Shown here piece by piece: positions 33,788 through 42,417 of a stretch of 64,000 nucleotides of DNA. The notes under the pieces are model-generated. The model was not told where the DNA came from and did not search any database. It saw only the letters and a list, made by a program, of their open reading frames with translations. The stretch is from ZC4RG17 sp036259475 (GTDB taxonomy: Bacteria; Actinomycetota; Acidimicrobiia; Spongiisociales; ZC4RG35). Each line of letters starts with the position of its first letter. The first letter of the stretch is position 1. A program made the position numbers and the translations under genes. The stretch is from the NCBI GenBank assembly GCA_036259475.1, contig DATABS010000021.1:68460-132459 (forward strand). The letters are read 5' to 3'.

Positions 33788-33796
33788 AGAGGAGGT
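33788..33796 (+). promoter_or_regulatory. Strong Shine-Dalgarno sequence fixing the microprotein start
   Basis: AGAGGAGGT is a near-perfect complement to the 16S rRNA tail, ending 5 bases before the ATG at 33802. It is among the strongest ribosome binding sites seen in this window and supports translation of the 61-residue gene. Confidence 0.85.
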
Positions 33797-33801
33797 ACGA
33801 G

Positions 33802-33987
33802 ATGATGGCCGTCTACTGCGACGAGCTGAACAAGAGGGCGCTGGTGGATCTCCAGTCGCTCACTGAGCTCCAGGGTGACAACGGGCGTCTGAGCCTGACC
33901 TACCAGTGCATCTGCGGCCGCCGAGGCCGGATGCTCACCGGTCGGGATCGCTTTGCCGGCGGCATGAGCGGGCACATCGCGGAGTAA
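33802..33987 (+). CDS. Small CxC-motif protein (zinc-ribbon-like)
   Basis: A 61-residue protein with Cys near the N-terminus (MMAVYCDEL), a central leucine-rich stretch and a CICG motif (YQCICGRRGRMLTG). Actinobacteria encode similar short proteins with a Cys-x-Cys-Gly centre preceded by a beta-rich segment; function is unknown, with metal or redox binding possible. The start is set by an excellent ribosome binding site. It is divergent from the CGNR regulator, so the two may form a regulator-target pair. Confidence 0.7.
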   Translation: MMAVYCDELNKRALVDLQSLTELQGDNGRLSLTYQCICGRRGRMLTGRDRFAGGMSGHIAE

Positions 33988-34031
33988 CCCGACTCACCGC
34001 CGACAACTCGACACCCGGTAGTGTCGGGGCG

Positions 34032-35660
34032 ATGGCCAAGGTACACGGCGGCACTTTGATCGCCCGAGCCCTCAAGCGTGAGGGCGTCGACACTCTCTTC
34101 ACCCTGACCGGGGGCCACATCGTCCCCATCCTCGACGGATGCGCCCAAGAAGGGATCCGCATCGTCGACGTCCGTCACGAGCAGGCCGCGGCCCATGCCG
34201 CCGAGGCCTACTCCCGTCTCACCGGTCGGCTGGGGGTGGCGGCCGTCACGGCCGGTCCGGGAGTGACCGATGCCGTGACCGGTGTTGCCAACGCCTTCTA
34301 CTCCAATACTCCGCTCTTGCTCCTCGGCGGCCGTCATCTCACCCGCCAGGAGCTCATGGGGGGACTGCAGGAGATGGACCACCCTAGGATGTTCCACTCC
34401 ATAACCGCCTGGGCGGCCACCGCCTGGCAACTGGATCGTCTGCCTGACTACATCGCCACGGCCGCCCGCAGGGCCTTCGCTGGACGCGGGGGACCGGTGT
34501 TCCTCGACCTGCCGATGGACGTCCAGTTCGACATGGTAGAAGAGGACGCCGTCACCTTCCCCACGGACTACCGCACCAACACCCTTGCCGGTGCCGACGC
34601 CTCCACCCTGGAGGCGATCGTGGAGCGCCTGGCGGCGGCCGAACGGCCGATGATCTTCGCCGGAGCGGGCTCGCGTCCCGGTTCGAACAATGACTATCCC
34701 GCGCTGGTGGAGGCGCTGGGAGCTCCCACCTACCTCAACAGCCGCGCCCGAGGGTCCCTGCCCTACGGCCACCCCCTTCTCGGCAACCACACGCGAAGCC
34801 AGGCCATGGCGGAAGCCGATGTCGTCCTCGCCCTGGGAGTCGACTGGGATTTCCGGGCTGGCTACGGACAGAAGGTCGGAGCGGATGCGTTCGTGATCCA
34901 GGTCGATGCCGACCCGTCCAAGATCGGCTGGAACCGCCCCGCCCATCTGGGAGTGGTGGCGGATCCCGCCCGCGTGGTGGCGCAACTCGTCGGTGAGGCA
35001 GGCCGATTCGCCGGCAGGACCGGGACGTGGGCGGAGGGAGTGATGGACGCCGACCAGGCGAAGCAAACGGAATTCGACCGGCAAGCCGATGACGACTCCT
35101 CCCCGGTCAACCCCCAGCGGTTCGCCCGGGATGTGGCCCAGTTCTTCGGCCCGGATGCGATCGTGGCCGTCGACGGAGGCGACATCGTCTCGACCACCGC
35201 CCGCTGGCTGCAGGTATCTCGCCCCGGGCACGTGCTCGACCCCGGCCCCTTCGGCACGTTGGGTACCGGGCCCCCGTTCGCCATCGCCGCCAAGGTGGCG
35301 TTCCCCGAGGCCCGGGTCGGAATCGTGTACGGCGACGGAGCCTTCGGATTCAACGGTTTCGAGTACGACACGATGGTCCGACTCGACCTGCCCATCGTTG
35401 GAGTGATGGGCAATGACGGCGTATGGAACAACATCAAGACGTTCCACCGGTTCAGCTTCCCTGAGCGGCTCGTCGCCACCGATCTCGGGCGCCGGCCCTA
35501 CCACGAGATGGTCGCTGGCCTTGGAGGCCATGGTGAGATGGTGGACGATCCGGCCGAACTCTCTCCCGCCATGAAGCGGGCCGAGGCATCGGGACGACCG
35601 GCCCTCGTGAACGTCCACCTGGCGGAGACGATGCGGATGTCCTCCAATTACAGTCAGTGA
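34032..35660 (+). CDS. Thiamine diphosphate-dependent enzyme (acetolactate synthase / 2-hydroxyacyl-CoA lyase-like)
   Basis: A 542-residue ThDP enzyme. The N-terminal PYR domain carries the activating Glu in VRHEQAAAHAAEAYSR and the GPGVTDAVTGVANAF segment. The central FAD/ADP-like domain covers about 190-330. The C-terminal PP domain has the GDGAFGFNGFEYD...GNDGVWNN cofactor motif. Its length and motifs fit the acetolactate synthase large-subunit/oxalyl-CoA decarboxylase/2-hydroxyacyl-CoA lyase group. With no acetolactate synthase small subunit beside it, a lyase or decarboxylase is more likely than anabolic AHAS, but the substrate is unassigned. Confidence 0.85.
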   Translation: MAKVHGGTLIARALKREGVDTLFTLTGGHIVPILDGCAQEGIRIVDVRHEQAAAHAAEAYSRLTGRLGVAAVTAGPGVTDAVTGVANAFYSNTPLLLLGGRHLTRQELMGGLQEMDHPRMFHSITAWAATAWQLDRLPDYIATAARRAFAGRGGPVFLDLPMDVQFDMVEEDAVTFPTDYRTNTLAGADASTLEAIVERLAAAERPMIFAGAGSRPGSNNDYPALVEALGAPTYLNSRARGSLPYGHPLLGNHTRSQAMAEADVVLALGVDWDFRAGYGQKVGADAFVIQVDADPSKIGWNRPAHLGVVADPARVVAQLVGEAGRFAGRTGTWAEGVMDADQAKQTEFDRQADDDSSPVNPQRFARDVAQFFGPDAIVAVDGGDIVSTTARWLQVSRPGHVLDPGPFGTLGTGPPFAIAAKVAFPEARVGIVYGDGAFGFNGFEYDTMVRLDLPIVGVMGNDGVWNNIKTFHRFSFPERLVATDLGRRPYHEMVAGLGGHGEMVDDPAELSPAMKRAEASGRPALVNVHLAETMRMSSNYSQ

Positions 35661-35663
35661 CCC

Positions 35664-36194
35664 ATGGCCCGGTACCACTTCGTCACCTATCTGAGGTTTG
35701 GTGCCGTGCCCAAGCGGGTCTGGGATGGCCTGATCCAGGTCCCGGAATGGCCGTCATGGTGGAAGTGGCTGGAGCGGGTCGACGTCATGGACCGGGGCGA
35801 CGCCGATGGCCTGGGAGCCGTTTTTCGTCAGTGCATAGCCACCCCGCTCTTCTACAAGCTGACCTGGCAGACGGAAATCGTCAAGCGGGTCGACCCGACG
35901 TTCATCCAACTGGATTCCTCGGGTGATCTCCAGGGCGTGGGCCAATTCCGGCTGCGTGACGCCGAGCAAGGCGAGACCGAGCTTTCCTTCATCTGGCTGG
36001 TGGAGACCGGTAAGCGCTGGATGAATCTCCTGGCGCCGGTCGGTCGCCCGGTGTTCAATTACGCCCATGACCGATTGATGACGGATTTCGGCGTCGGTCT
36101 CGCCGCCGCTATCGGCACCGACCTCCTGGCCGTGGAAAACGTCACGGTGGAGCCGGGAGCTGATGGGTTCTACCAACTGCCGGATGGCGATTGA
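35664..36194 (+). CDS. SRPBCC (START-like) family protein
   Basis: A 176-residue single-domain protein with the polyketide cyclase/SRPBCC pattern: AVPKRVWDGLIQVPEWPSWW near the start, and a beta-rich core ending in a long C-terminal helix (FNYAHDRLMTDFGVGLAAAI). Such proteins bind hydrophobic ligands or act as cyclases or stress proteins. It starts 3 bases after the ThDP-enzyme stop, which suggests a two-gene operon. Confidence 0.78.
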   Translation: MARYHFVTYLRFGAVPKRVWDGLIQVPEWPSWWKWLERVDVMDRGDADGLGAVFRQCIATPLFYKLTWQTEIVKRVDPTFIQLDSSGDLQGVGQFRLRDAEQGETELSFIWLVETGKRWMNLLAPVGRPVFNYAHDRLMTDFGVGLAAAIGTDLLAVENVTVEPGADGFYQLPDGD

Positions 36195-36241
36195 CGCGGG
36201 AATCGCGAAGATAGGGTGTCGGAAGTCGGTGCGCCGGCCGG

Positions 36242-37060
36242 ATGCGGTCGACTACATTCCTGCCCGTGGGTGGGCTATCCCTCGAGGCCGCGACCCTTGG
36301 GCTGGGCGCGGCATTGGCTGTGACGATGTTCGTCTCCCTGGTCGCGCGCGTCTGGTTGGTCCGGGGTAGCGAGACACCTGACGAACTCACCCTCTACCAG
36401 GTCGCGATGCTGGCCGGTGGCAAGGGAAGGGCATCTGACGTGGCGCTCGCATTCCTCACCTGGTCGGGGATGGTCGAGGTCCGGGAATCGACCGATCGTC
36501 TGGTCAGAGTCGCCGGGGTGAACACCGTGCCAGATCTGCACGCCATCGAGCTGGCCGTGCTGGGAGCGATCGACACCGCCGGTGTCCGCCCCGAGGCGGC
36601 GATGGGAGCGGGCAGGATGGCCGCTCACGACCACGTCGACGGCCTGGCCGGACTGGTGGTCGACGCTCGATCAGGCGCGCTGGTGGACCTCGGCGTCGCA
36701 GCCGGGAGCGCGGCGGTGGTGGGCGCCGGCGGCTACTGGCTCTCCGCCAGAGGGGATTCGGAGGGGTTCCTGCTCCTCCTCATGGTGGCTGCGGTGGTGT
36801 ACGCCGCGTGGTGGTTCGTCAGCGGACGGCCTCGCCGCACGACCGAAGGACAGGAACTGCTCGAGGTGATGCGGCGTGGCTTCGACGACGATCTGCACAT
36901 TGCAGCCATCGGCGTTACCAGCCTCCCGGTCGAGCGGGCCATGCACATCATCGCCCTCTACGGCCGGGATGCCCTCACCGGAGGCCTTTCGGGATTGAGA
37001 AAGGTCATGACCGGCAACCCGGCCCCCGTTCCGGTGGTGCGTTCTTCGCTGAGTCTGTGA
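36242..37060 (+). CDS. TIGR04222 domain membrane protein
   Basis: A 272-residue protein. One N-terminal helix is followed by a TIGR04222-type region (DELTLYQVAMLAGGKGRASDVALAFL) where winged-helix-like segments follow a membrane anchor, and then two further membrane helices near residues 155-200. The family occurs in actinobacteria and cyanobacteria; no function known. The ATG at 36242 or the GTG at 36266 could be the start; neither has a clear ribosome binding site. Its stop is 1 base from the convergent uppP stop. Confidence 0.72.
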   Translation: MRSTTFLPVGGLSLEAATLGLGAALAVTMFVSLVARVWLVRGSETPDELTLYQVAMLAGGKGRASDVALAFLTWSGMVEVRESTDRLVRVAGVNTVPDLHAIELAVLGAIDTAGVRPEAAMGAGRMAAHDHVDGLAGLVVDARSGALVDLGVAAGSAAVVGAGGYWLSARGDSEGFLLLLMVAAVVYAAWWFVSGRPRRTTEGQELLEVMRRGFDDDLHIAAIGVTSLPVERAMHIIALYGRDALTGGLSGLRKVMTGNPAPVPVVRSSLSL

Positions 37061-37061
37061 T

Positions 37062-37835
37062 CTAGAGAAGGACGATGGCGGCGACACCGACCACCATCGC
37101 GTAGACGGCGAAGGGGATGAGGCCGACCCGGCGCAGCGCGGCGAGGACGAGCGCGATGGCGGCGTAGCCCGACACCGCCGCCACCACCAGCCCGACGATC
37201 AGCGACGGCTCGAGACCGCCCGACTCGGAGACGTCCACCAGCGACAGCAGCCCACCGCCGGCGATCGTGGGGATGCCCAAGAGGAACGAGTACCGCGCCG
37301 CCTCGGCCGGGCTCAGCCCCCGGGCGGTTCCGGCCACGATCGTGGAGCCCGAGCGGCTGACCCCTGGAATAAGGGCCACGGCTTGGGCCAGGCCGACCAC
37401 GACGGCGTCGATCGGTCGGGCTTGTTCCAGGACGCGCCGGCCGCCTAAGAGGCGGCTGCCGACGAGGAGGATCAGGGCGGTGCCGAGCAAGGCCACCCCG
37501 ACGAGCCGGGGATCATCCTGGAGCCGCTCCAACGGGTCGCGGAGCGGTAAGCCGATCAGGGCGGGGATCGTGCCGATGATCAGGAGGAGCCAGAGGCGGC
37601 GGGAGTCTCGATCGTGCCTGAAGCGCAGGAGCCGAAGCACGTCGGAGCGGAAGTAGACGAGCACGGCGGCCAGTGTGCCGAGGTGCAGGACCGCCGACAC
37701 GGCGAGCGACGGCTCTTCGAGTTCCAGCCCGGCCGCGCTGAGAAAGGCCGGCACCAGGACCAGGTGACCGGACGAGGAGATCGGAAGGAACTCGGTCAGA
37801 CCCTGGACGAGCCCCCAGATGATGGCGGACAGCAC
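37062..37835 (-). CDS. uppP: Undecaprenyl-diphosphatase UppP (BacA)
   Basis: A 257-residue integral membrane phosphatase that recycles undecaprenyl pyrophosphate to the monophosphate used in cell-wall synthesis; it also gives bacitracin tolerance. Both family motifs are visible: GLTEFLPISSSGHLVL (residues 10-26) and the PGVSRSGSTIVAG segment (about 158-170). Six to eight membrane helices fill the length. It is followed (upstream on the map) by a SAF-domain gene on the same strand. Confidence 0.95.
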   Translation of the reverse strand: MLSAIIWGLVQGLTEFLPISSSGHLVLVPAFLSAAGLELEEPSLAVSAVLHLGTLAAVLVYFRSDVLRLLRFRHDRDSRRLWLLLIIGTIPALIGLPLRDPLERLQDDPRLVGVALLGTALILLVGSRLLGGRRVLEQARPIDAVVVGLAQAVALIPGVSRSGSTIVAGTARGLSPAEAARYSFLLGIPTIAGGGLLSLVDVSESGGLEPSLIVGLVVAAVSGYAAIALVLAALRRVGLIPFAVYAMVVGVAAIVLL

Positions 37836-37846
37836 GGTCGGGCACG

Positions 37847-38374
37847 TTACCGGCCCGCTGTCTCAACTCCGATCACCAGGCGGTTCTCCGCCGCGGCGGC
37901 GGCCGCCGCTCCTACCCACTCGGGGGGCACGGCAACGACTCCGACTTGCGACCCGAACGCGTCCTCGCCCCCTGCCTCCAGCACCCGGGCATCGAACTCG
38001 ACCGGCGCCGAGGACTCGCCGAGGATGATTCCGGTGGCGGCGGATCCGGGGCCGACATGGGCCGGGACCGGCGCCTCGATCAGGAGCCATCCCGACGGAA
38101 TCACCGGCTCGGTCACCATGGATGCGACGAGCGGATCGCCCTCCTTCAGGTCAGCGGCTGCTACGCCTCTCGGCTCGATGGTCTGGATGGGAGCGGCGGG
38201 AACCGTCCGGTACTCGACATGTTCAGGGCCGAGGCGGGTTCCCGCCGCCACGTCGGACACCAGGAACGCCATCGAGGTAGTAGGAGGGGGCGCCAACTCG
38301 GACCAGGCAGCTACCGCCACCAGGCAGCCGGCCGCCACCCAGCGGATGATCGGGGGCCGTTCGAGCCACAGCAC
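37847..38374 (-). CDS. SAF-domain protein, CpaB-like
   Basis: A 175-residue protein with one N-terminal membrane helix and a SAF domain with the DVAAGTRLGPEHVEYRTVPA motif, in which the two structural glycines and the RxVPA-like turn are visible. CpaB/RcpC proteins of Flp/Tad pili and antifreeze-like proteins carry this fold. No other pilus gene is nearby, so a pilus role is only a possibility. It lies 11 bases from uppP on the same strand. Confidence 0.72.
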   Translation of the reverse strand: MLWLERPPIIRWVAAGCLVAVAAWSELAPPPTTSMAFLVSDVAAGTRLGPEHVEYRTVPAAPIQTIEPRGVAAADLKEGDPLVASMVTEPVIPSGWLLIEAPVPAHVGPGSAATGIILGESSAPVEFDARVLEAGGEDAFGSQVGVVAVPPEWVGAAAAAAAENRLVIGVETAGR

Positions 38375-38463
38375 ACCGTCAACCTACGGCACGAGCCGAA
38401 GGGGTTGAAGGGGTGCGTTGTCAACGCCGACGATCGTCAAATGCGACCAGGGAAGGCGGGCCC

Positions 38464-38802
38464 TCAGTCAGCGGCGGCGGCGGCGTCGGAGGGCTTGGCA
38501 GCCTTGTCCGAGGACTTGGTCGCCTTGTCGGGCGACTTCTCGGGCTTGGACGACGAGTCGCTCCCGGTCTCGGCTTTCTTGGAACCGTTCTCCGAGTCCG
38601 CCTTGGTCTTGGCGCCATTGCCCTTGGAGCGCGAATCGGTCACGTAATAACCGGATCCTTTGAAGACGACGCCGCTGGCATGGAACACCTTCTGTAGCTT
38701 TCCGCCACAGGCGGGATGGACCTTGAGCGGCTTGTCGGTGAACTTCTGGAAGACTTCCAGTCGCTCACCGCATTCCTGGCATTGGTATTCGTAAGTAGGC
38801 AT
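38464..38802 (-). CDS. FmdB-family zinc ribbon protein
   Basis: A 112-residue protein. The N-terminal 50 residues form a zinc ribbon of the FmdB/Zn_ribbon_8 type (MPTYEYQCQECGERLEVFQ, then a third Cys in VHPACGGKLQ). The C-terminal 60 residues are low-complexity Lys/Ser/Asp-rich (disordered). Regulators such as FmdB carry this ribbon; most members are uncharacterised. The ordered part is typical in length; the charged tail is common in actinobacteria. Confidence 0.85.
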   Translation of the reverse strand: MPTYEYQCQECGERLEVFQKFTDKPLKVHPACGGKLQKVFHASGVVFKGSGYYVTDSRSKGNGAKTKADSENGSKKAETGSDSSSKPEKSPDKATKSSDKAAKPSDAAAAAD

Positions 38803-38889
38803 GGGAAAACGATCGCTGACGTCGAGGAACCAGCATTCTAAACGCTCCTCAGGTGACTCTCATTCCCCTTCTCCTAGAATCGATGGTCC

Positions 38890-39495
38890 GTGCCGTCCGC
38901 GATCACGATCCTTCTCGCCCTGTTGGCGGCTTACGTCGTCGGCAGTCTCGACTTCGCCGTGGTGGTGGGACGAATGCACGGCGTGGACATCCACGAGGTG
39001 GGGAGCGGCAACCCGGGAACGGCCAACGTCCTGCGCACATTGGGACGGGGCCCGGCCGCCATGGTGTTCGTCGGCGACATGCTCAAGGGGGTGATCGCGG
39101 CGGCGATCGGAATGGTGGTGGGCGGCGGAGATCCCCAGGGTCTCTGGGCGTTTGCCGCCGGGCTGGCGGCTGTCGTCGGTCACTGCTATCCCGTCTTCCA
39201 CCGCTTCCGGGGCGGCAAGGGGGTGGCAACGGCGGTCGGGGTCGTCCTGTTCACCCTTCCCTGGGCCGGTATGGCGCTGGCGGCCATCTGGATCGCGGTG
39301 GTGGCGGCGAGCCGAGTGTCGGCCGTCGGCTCCCTCGCCCTCGCCGCGGCTTCCGTCCCCGCCGCGATGTGGAGGGGGCTGACAGGGGTTCCTCTGATCC
39401 TCGTGGCGCTGACGTTTCTCCTCGTGGTTTGGCGCCACCGGTCCAACATCCGGCGCCTGGTGACCGGTGACGAGCGCCCCGTCACCAATCGGTAA
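38890..39495 (+). CDS. plsY: Glycerol-3-phosphate acyltransferase PlsY
   Basis: A 201-residue membrane acyltransferase transferring acyl from acyl phosphate to glycerol-3-phosphate in phospholipid synthesis. The three conserved loops are present: GSGNPGTANVLRTLG, GHCYPVFHRFRGGKGVAT and RHRSNIRRLVTGDE. Five helices fit the family. A GTG start gives a normal N-terminus. No PlsX gene was noticed nearby. Confidence 0.93.
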   Translation: MPSAITILLALLAAYVVGSLDFAVVVGRMHGVDIHEVGSGNPGTANVLRTLGRGPAAMVFVGDMLKGVIAAAIGMVVGGGDPQGLWAFAAGLAAVVGHCYPVFHRFRGGKGVATAVGVVLFTLPWAGMALAAIWIAVVAASRVSAVGSLALAAASVPAAMWRGLTGVPLILVALTFLLVVWRHRSNIRRLVTGDERPVTNR

Positions 39496-39525
39496 GGGCG
39501 ACGCCGCCCACTAGCCTCGGCGGCA

Positions 39526-40653
39526 ATGGCAGCCGACATCTCACAGGAGCTCGACGCTCTACCGGCCGACACCCGGTCCCGTCTCGAGACCTTCGGATTC
39601 GACCAGGAGTGGTTCGTCGGCCAGGTGGGGCGTCTCGACGAGGAGGGTTGGCGCGACAACATCGTTCGGGGCGAGGTCCGTCCGCCTGAGGAAGGTGACG
39701 TGGTGGATCTGCCGCCGGCGGGCACGGAGGAACGGGCGCGCCTCGAGGCCCTGGGAGACGAGGCCCTGGCCGGCGGTCAGTGCGCCCTCGTAGTCCTGGC
39801 GGGCGGGATGGCCACCCGGATGGGGGGTGTGGTGAAAGCCCTCGTCGAGGCGGTCCCTCCCCGCAGCTTTCTCGACCTACGCCTCGCCGGTCATCGAGCG
39901 TTGGAGCAGCGACTGGGAACCCGTATCCCCCTGTGGCTGATGACCAGTGCAGCCACCGATGAACCGATCCGCCAAGCGCTCGGCGACGACCTAGATGGCG
40001 AGCGAATCGCCACCTTCCCCCAGATGACTTCGCTGCGCCTCACCCCGGAAGGACGCCTCTTCACCGAGGACGGGCAGCCGAGCGAGCATTCTCCCGGCCA
40101 TGGGGATCTCCCCGATGCCCTGCAGCGCAGCGGTCTTCTCGAACGCTTCATCGATCGGGGCGGGCGCTACGTCACCACGGCCAACCTCGACAATCTCGGC
40201 GCCACCCTCGATCCGGCTCTGATCGGTATGCACATCGACCTGGAGGCGACCCTGACGTGTGAGGTGGTCGACAAGAGGGGGTCAGACAAGGGAGGGATAC
40301 CGGCTCGTCTCGACGACCGGCCCCTCATATTGGAGGAGTTCAGGATCCCCGACTCGTTCGATCCGGCCCGAGTTCGGGTCTTCAACACGAACACCTTCCA
40401 CTTCGACGCCTCCGCGCTGCGAGACCTGGACATGGAATGGACCTATTTCGTCGTGGAGAAGGAAGTGGACCAACGCCCCGCCATCCAGTTCGAGCGGCTG
40501 ATCAACGAGGTAGCCGCCCACCTCGACGCCCGCTTCGTCAGGGTGCCTCGCGACGGTCCCGAGTCGAGGTTCATCCCGATCAAGGACGACAAAGACCTGC
40601 AGGAGAAACGGGAGGCGCTGGAAGCCGTTGCCCGTGATCGCCGGATGCTGTGA
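39526..40653 (+). CDS. Eukaryotic-type UDP-glucose/UTP:sugar-1-phosphate uridylyltransferase (UDPGP family)
   Basis: A 375-residue nucleotidyltransferase of the UDPGP (PF01704) type rather than the common bacterial GalU type. The nucleotide-binding loop reads VVLAGGMATRMGGVVKALVE. Further motifs are TSAATDEPIR, FPQMTSLRLTPEGR, TTANLDNLGA and FNTNTFHFD. It would form UDP-glucose or another UDP-sugar. The following moeA and moaC genes mirror the actinobacterial galU-moeA-moaC arrangement, with this UDPGP enzyme in the galU place. Its stop overlaps moeA by one base. Confidence 0.85.
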   Translation: MAADISQELDALPADTRSRLETFGFDQEWFVGQVGRLDEEGWRDNIVRGEVRPPEEGDVVDLPPAGTEERARLEALGDEALAGGQCALVVLAGGMATRMGGVVKALVEAVPPRSFLDLRLAGHRALEQRLGTRIPLWLMTSAATDEPIRQALGDDLDGERIATFPQMTSLRLTPEGRLFTEDGQPSEHSPGHGDLPDALQRSGLLERFIDRGGRYVTTANLDNLGATLDPALIGMHIDLEATLTCEVVDKRGSDKGGIPARLDDRPLILEEFRIPDSFDPARVRVFNTNTFHFDASALRDLDMEWTYFVVEKEVDQRPAIQFERLINEVAAHLDARFVRVPRDGPESRFIPIKDDKDLQEKREALEAVARDRRML

Positions 40654-41870
40654 TGCGACCCCTCGACGAGGCTCAGGCGGAGGTTCTCGCGGCGATCGAG
40701 CCGCTCGGCACCGAACGGATCGACTTGGAGGAAGCGGTCGGCCGCATCCTCGGCGCAGACGTGATCGCGCCTCACGACGTTCCGCCGTTCCCGAACTCCG
40801 CCATGGACGGTTACGCCGTACGGGCCGTCGACTTGACCGGAGCGCCGGTCATGCTGCGGATCCTCGAGGACGTTCCCGCCGGATCTGTGGCGACCCAGCC
40901 CGTCGTGGCCGGGTCGGCGATCAAGATCATGACCGGGGCGCCCATGCCCGAAGGGGCCGACACGGTCGTCAAAGTGGAGGTCACCCGCCAAGCCGGCGAC
41001 GGCCACGTCGAGATCCTCGAGCCGATGGCGAGAGGAACGGCGGTGCGTCCCGCCGGCGGAGACATAGTCGCCGGGTCGGTGGTGTTGGAGGAAGGCGCCG
41101 CGATCGGCGCCGTCGAGGCGGCCCTTCTCGCCACGGCCGGGGTGTCGAAGCCGATCGTCGGGCGCCGGCCCCGGGTGGCGGTGATGGCGACGGGGGACGA
41201 GTTGCGCCCGCCCGGCACCGAAGTCCTCGAACCAGGTCAGATCCGCGAGTCGAACCGGCCGCTGATGCGTGGCCTGGTCGCCGGAGCAGGGGGAAGGGTG
41301 CTCGACCTGGGAATCGTTCCCGACCGCCAGAGCGAGCTCGTGGCGGCCCTGGAGCGCGCTTCTGAGGAGGCGGACGCCATCCTCACATCCGGCGGGGTTT
41401 CGATGGGTGAGTACGACTTGATCAAGAAGGTGCTGCTCGAACGTGGGACGGTGGATTTCTGGCAGGTGGCGATGCAGCCCGCCAAGCCCTTCGCCTTCGG
41501 GCATGTCGGAGGGGTGCCGCTCTTCGGCCTCCCCGGCAACCCGGTGTCGGTGATGGTGGCGTTCGAGCAGTTCGCCCGGCCCGCCCTGCTCCGGATGCAG
41601 GGTGCGACGGATCTGTTCCGTCCCCGCATCCGGGTCACCATGGGCGAGACGATCGAGACCGACCCCGGCAAGGTCGTCTTCGTTCGAGTGAGACTGGGCG
41701 CCGATGACGGAGCCGCCTACAGCTCGGGCGGTCAGTCGTCGAATGTCCTATCCGCCCTGGGCGCAGCTGACGGCTTCGCCGTCGTGCCGGTCGGCACCGG
41801 CATCGTTTCGGAAGGGAGCACGGTGGAGGTGGAACTGTTCCGCCACCCGGCCCGGAGTCTCAGGAAATGA
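40653..41870 (+). CDS. moeA: Molybdopterin molybdotransferase MoeA
   Basis: A 405-residue enzyme inserting molybdate into adenylated molybdopterin. Visible motifs are PFPNSAMDGYAVRA in the N-terminal domain, MTGAPMPEGADTVV, the MPT-binding ATGDEL and SGGVSMGEYD, and LPGNPVSVMV in domain III, followed by domain IV. A GTG three bases upstream is an alternative start. It is directly coupled to the UDPGP gene and to moaC (ATGA overlap). Confidence 0.95.
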   Translation: MRPLDEAQAEVLAAIEPLGTERIDLEEAVGRILGADVIAPHDVPPFPNSAMDGYAVRAVDLTGAPVMLRILEDVPAGSVATQPVVAGSAIKIMTGAPMPEGADTVVKVEVTRQAGDGHVEILEPMARGTAVRPAGGDIVAGSVVLEEGAAIGAVEAALLATAGVSKPIVGRRPRVAVMATGDELRPPGTEVLEPGQIRESNRPLMRGLVAGAGGRVLDLGIVPDRQSELVAALERASEEADAILTSGGVSMGEYDLIKKVLLERGTVDFWQVAMQPAKPFAFGHVGGVPLFGLPGNPVSVMVAFEQFARPALLRMQGATDLFRPRIRVTMGETIETDPGKVVFVRVRLGADDGAAYSSGGQSSNVLSALGAADGFAVVPVGTGIVSEGSTVEVELFRHPARSLRK

Positions 41871-42373
41871 CGTCGGGCGAGCCACCTCTCACTCACCTCA
41901 ACCAAGCCGGCGAGGCGCATATGGTCGATGTCGGTGCCAAGGAGGAGACGGCGCGGCGGGCGGTCGCCGAGGCCGTCGTCGCCATGTCCGCCCGGCTCGC
42001 TGACCGGTTGTTCTCCGGAGACCTGCCTAAGGGTGATGCCCTCGCTGCCGTCCGGCTGGCCGGGATCATGGGAGCCAAACGGACCCCGGATCTGATCCCG
42101 CTGGCTCACCCGATCGGCCTCGACTCGGTGGAGATCACGGTCGAGCGCCACGAAGGCGGGGTTCGGATCGAGGCGGAATGCGGAGTGACGGGGCGCACCG
42201 GAGTCGAGATGGAGGCCCTGACCGCCGTGTCCGTGGCGGCCCTGGCGCTGTACGACATGGTGAAGTCGATCGAGCGCGGCGTTGTGATCGGACCTGTCCG
42301 ACTTCTCTCCAAACGAGGGGGCCGATCGGGAGAGTGGGAGGCCGACTCCCCGCACTCGTTGTTTGAAACGTGA
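41867..42373 (+). CDS. moaC: Cyclic pyranopterin monophosphate synthase MoaC
   Basis: A 168-residue MoaC. The conserved LPKGDALAAVRLAGIMGAKR region, the LIPLAHPIGLD motif with the catalytic His, and GVEMEALTAVSVAALALYDM all match. It forms cPMP, the second step of molybdenum cofactor synthesis, from the MoaA product. MoaA itself is not in the window. The C-terminal extension is short and polar, as often in actinobacteria. Confidence 0.95.
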   Translation: MTSGEPPLTHLNQAGEAHMVDVGAKEETARRAVAEAVVAMSARLADRLFSGDLPKGDALAAVRLAGIMGAKRTPDLIPLAHPIGLDSVEITVERHEGGVRIEAECGVTGRTGVEMEALTAVSVAALALYDMVKSIERGVVIGPVRLLSKRGGRSGEWEADSPHSLFET

Positions 42374-42417
42374 GCCCTGGCTAGGCTGTTGCAAGCCTTT
42401 TCCGGAGTCAGACCAAG

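Noticed and set aside
33900..35678. 592-residue minus-strand ORF
   Set aside because: Antisense to the ThDP enzyme, with no family motif; GC-driven open frame.
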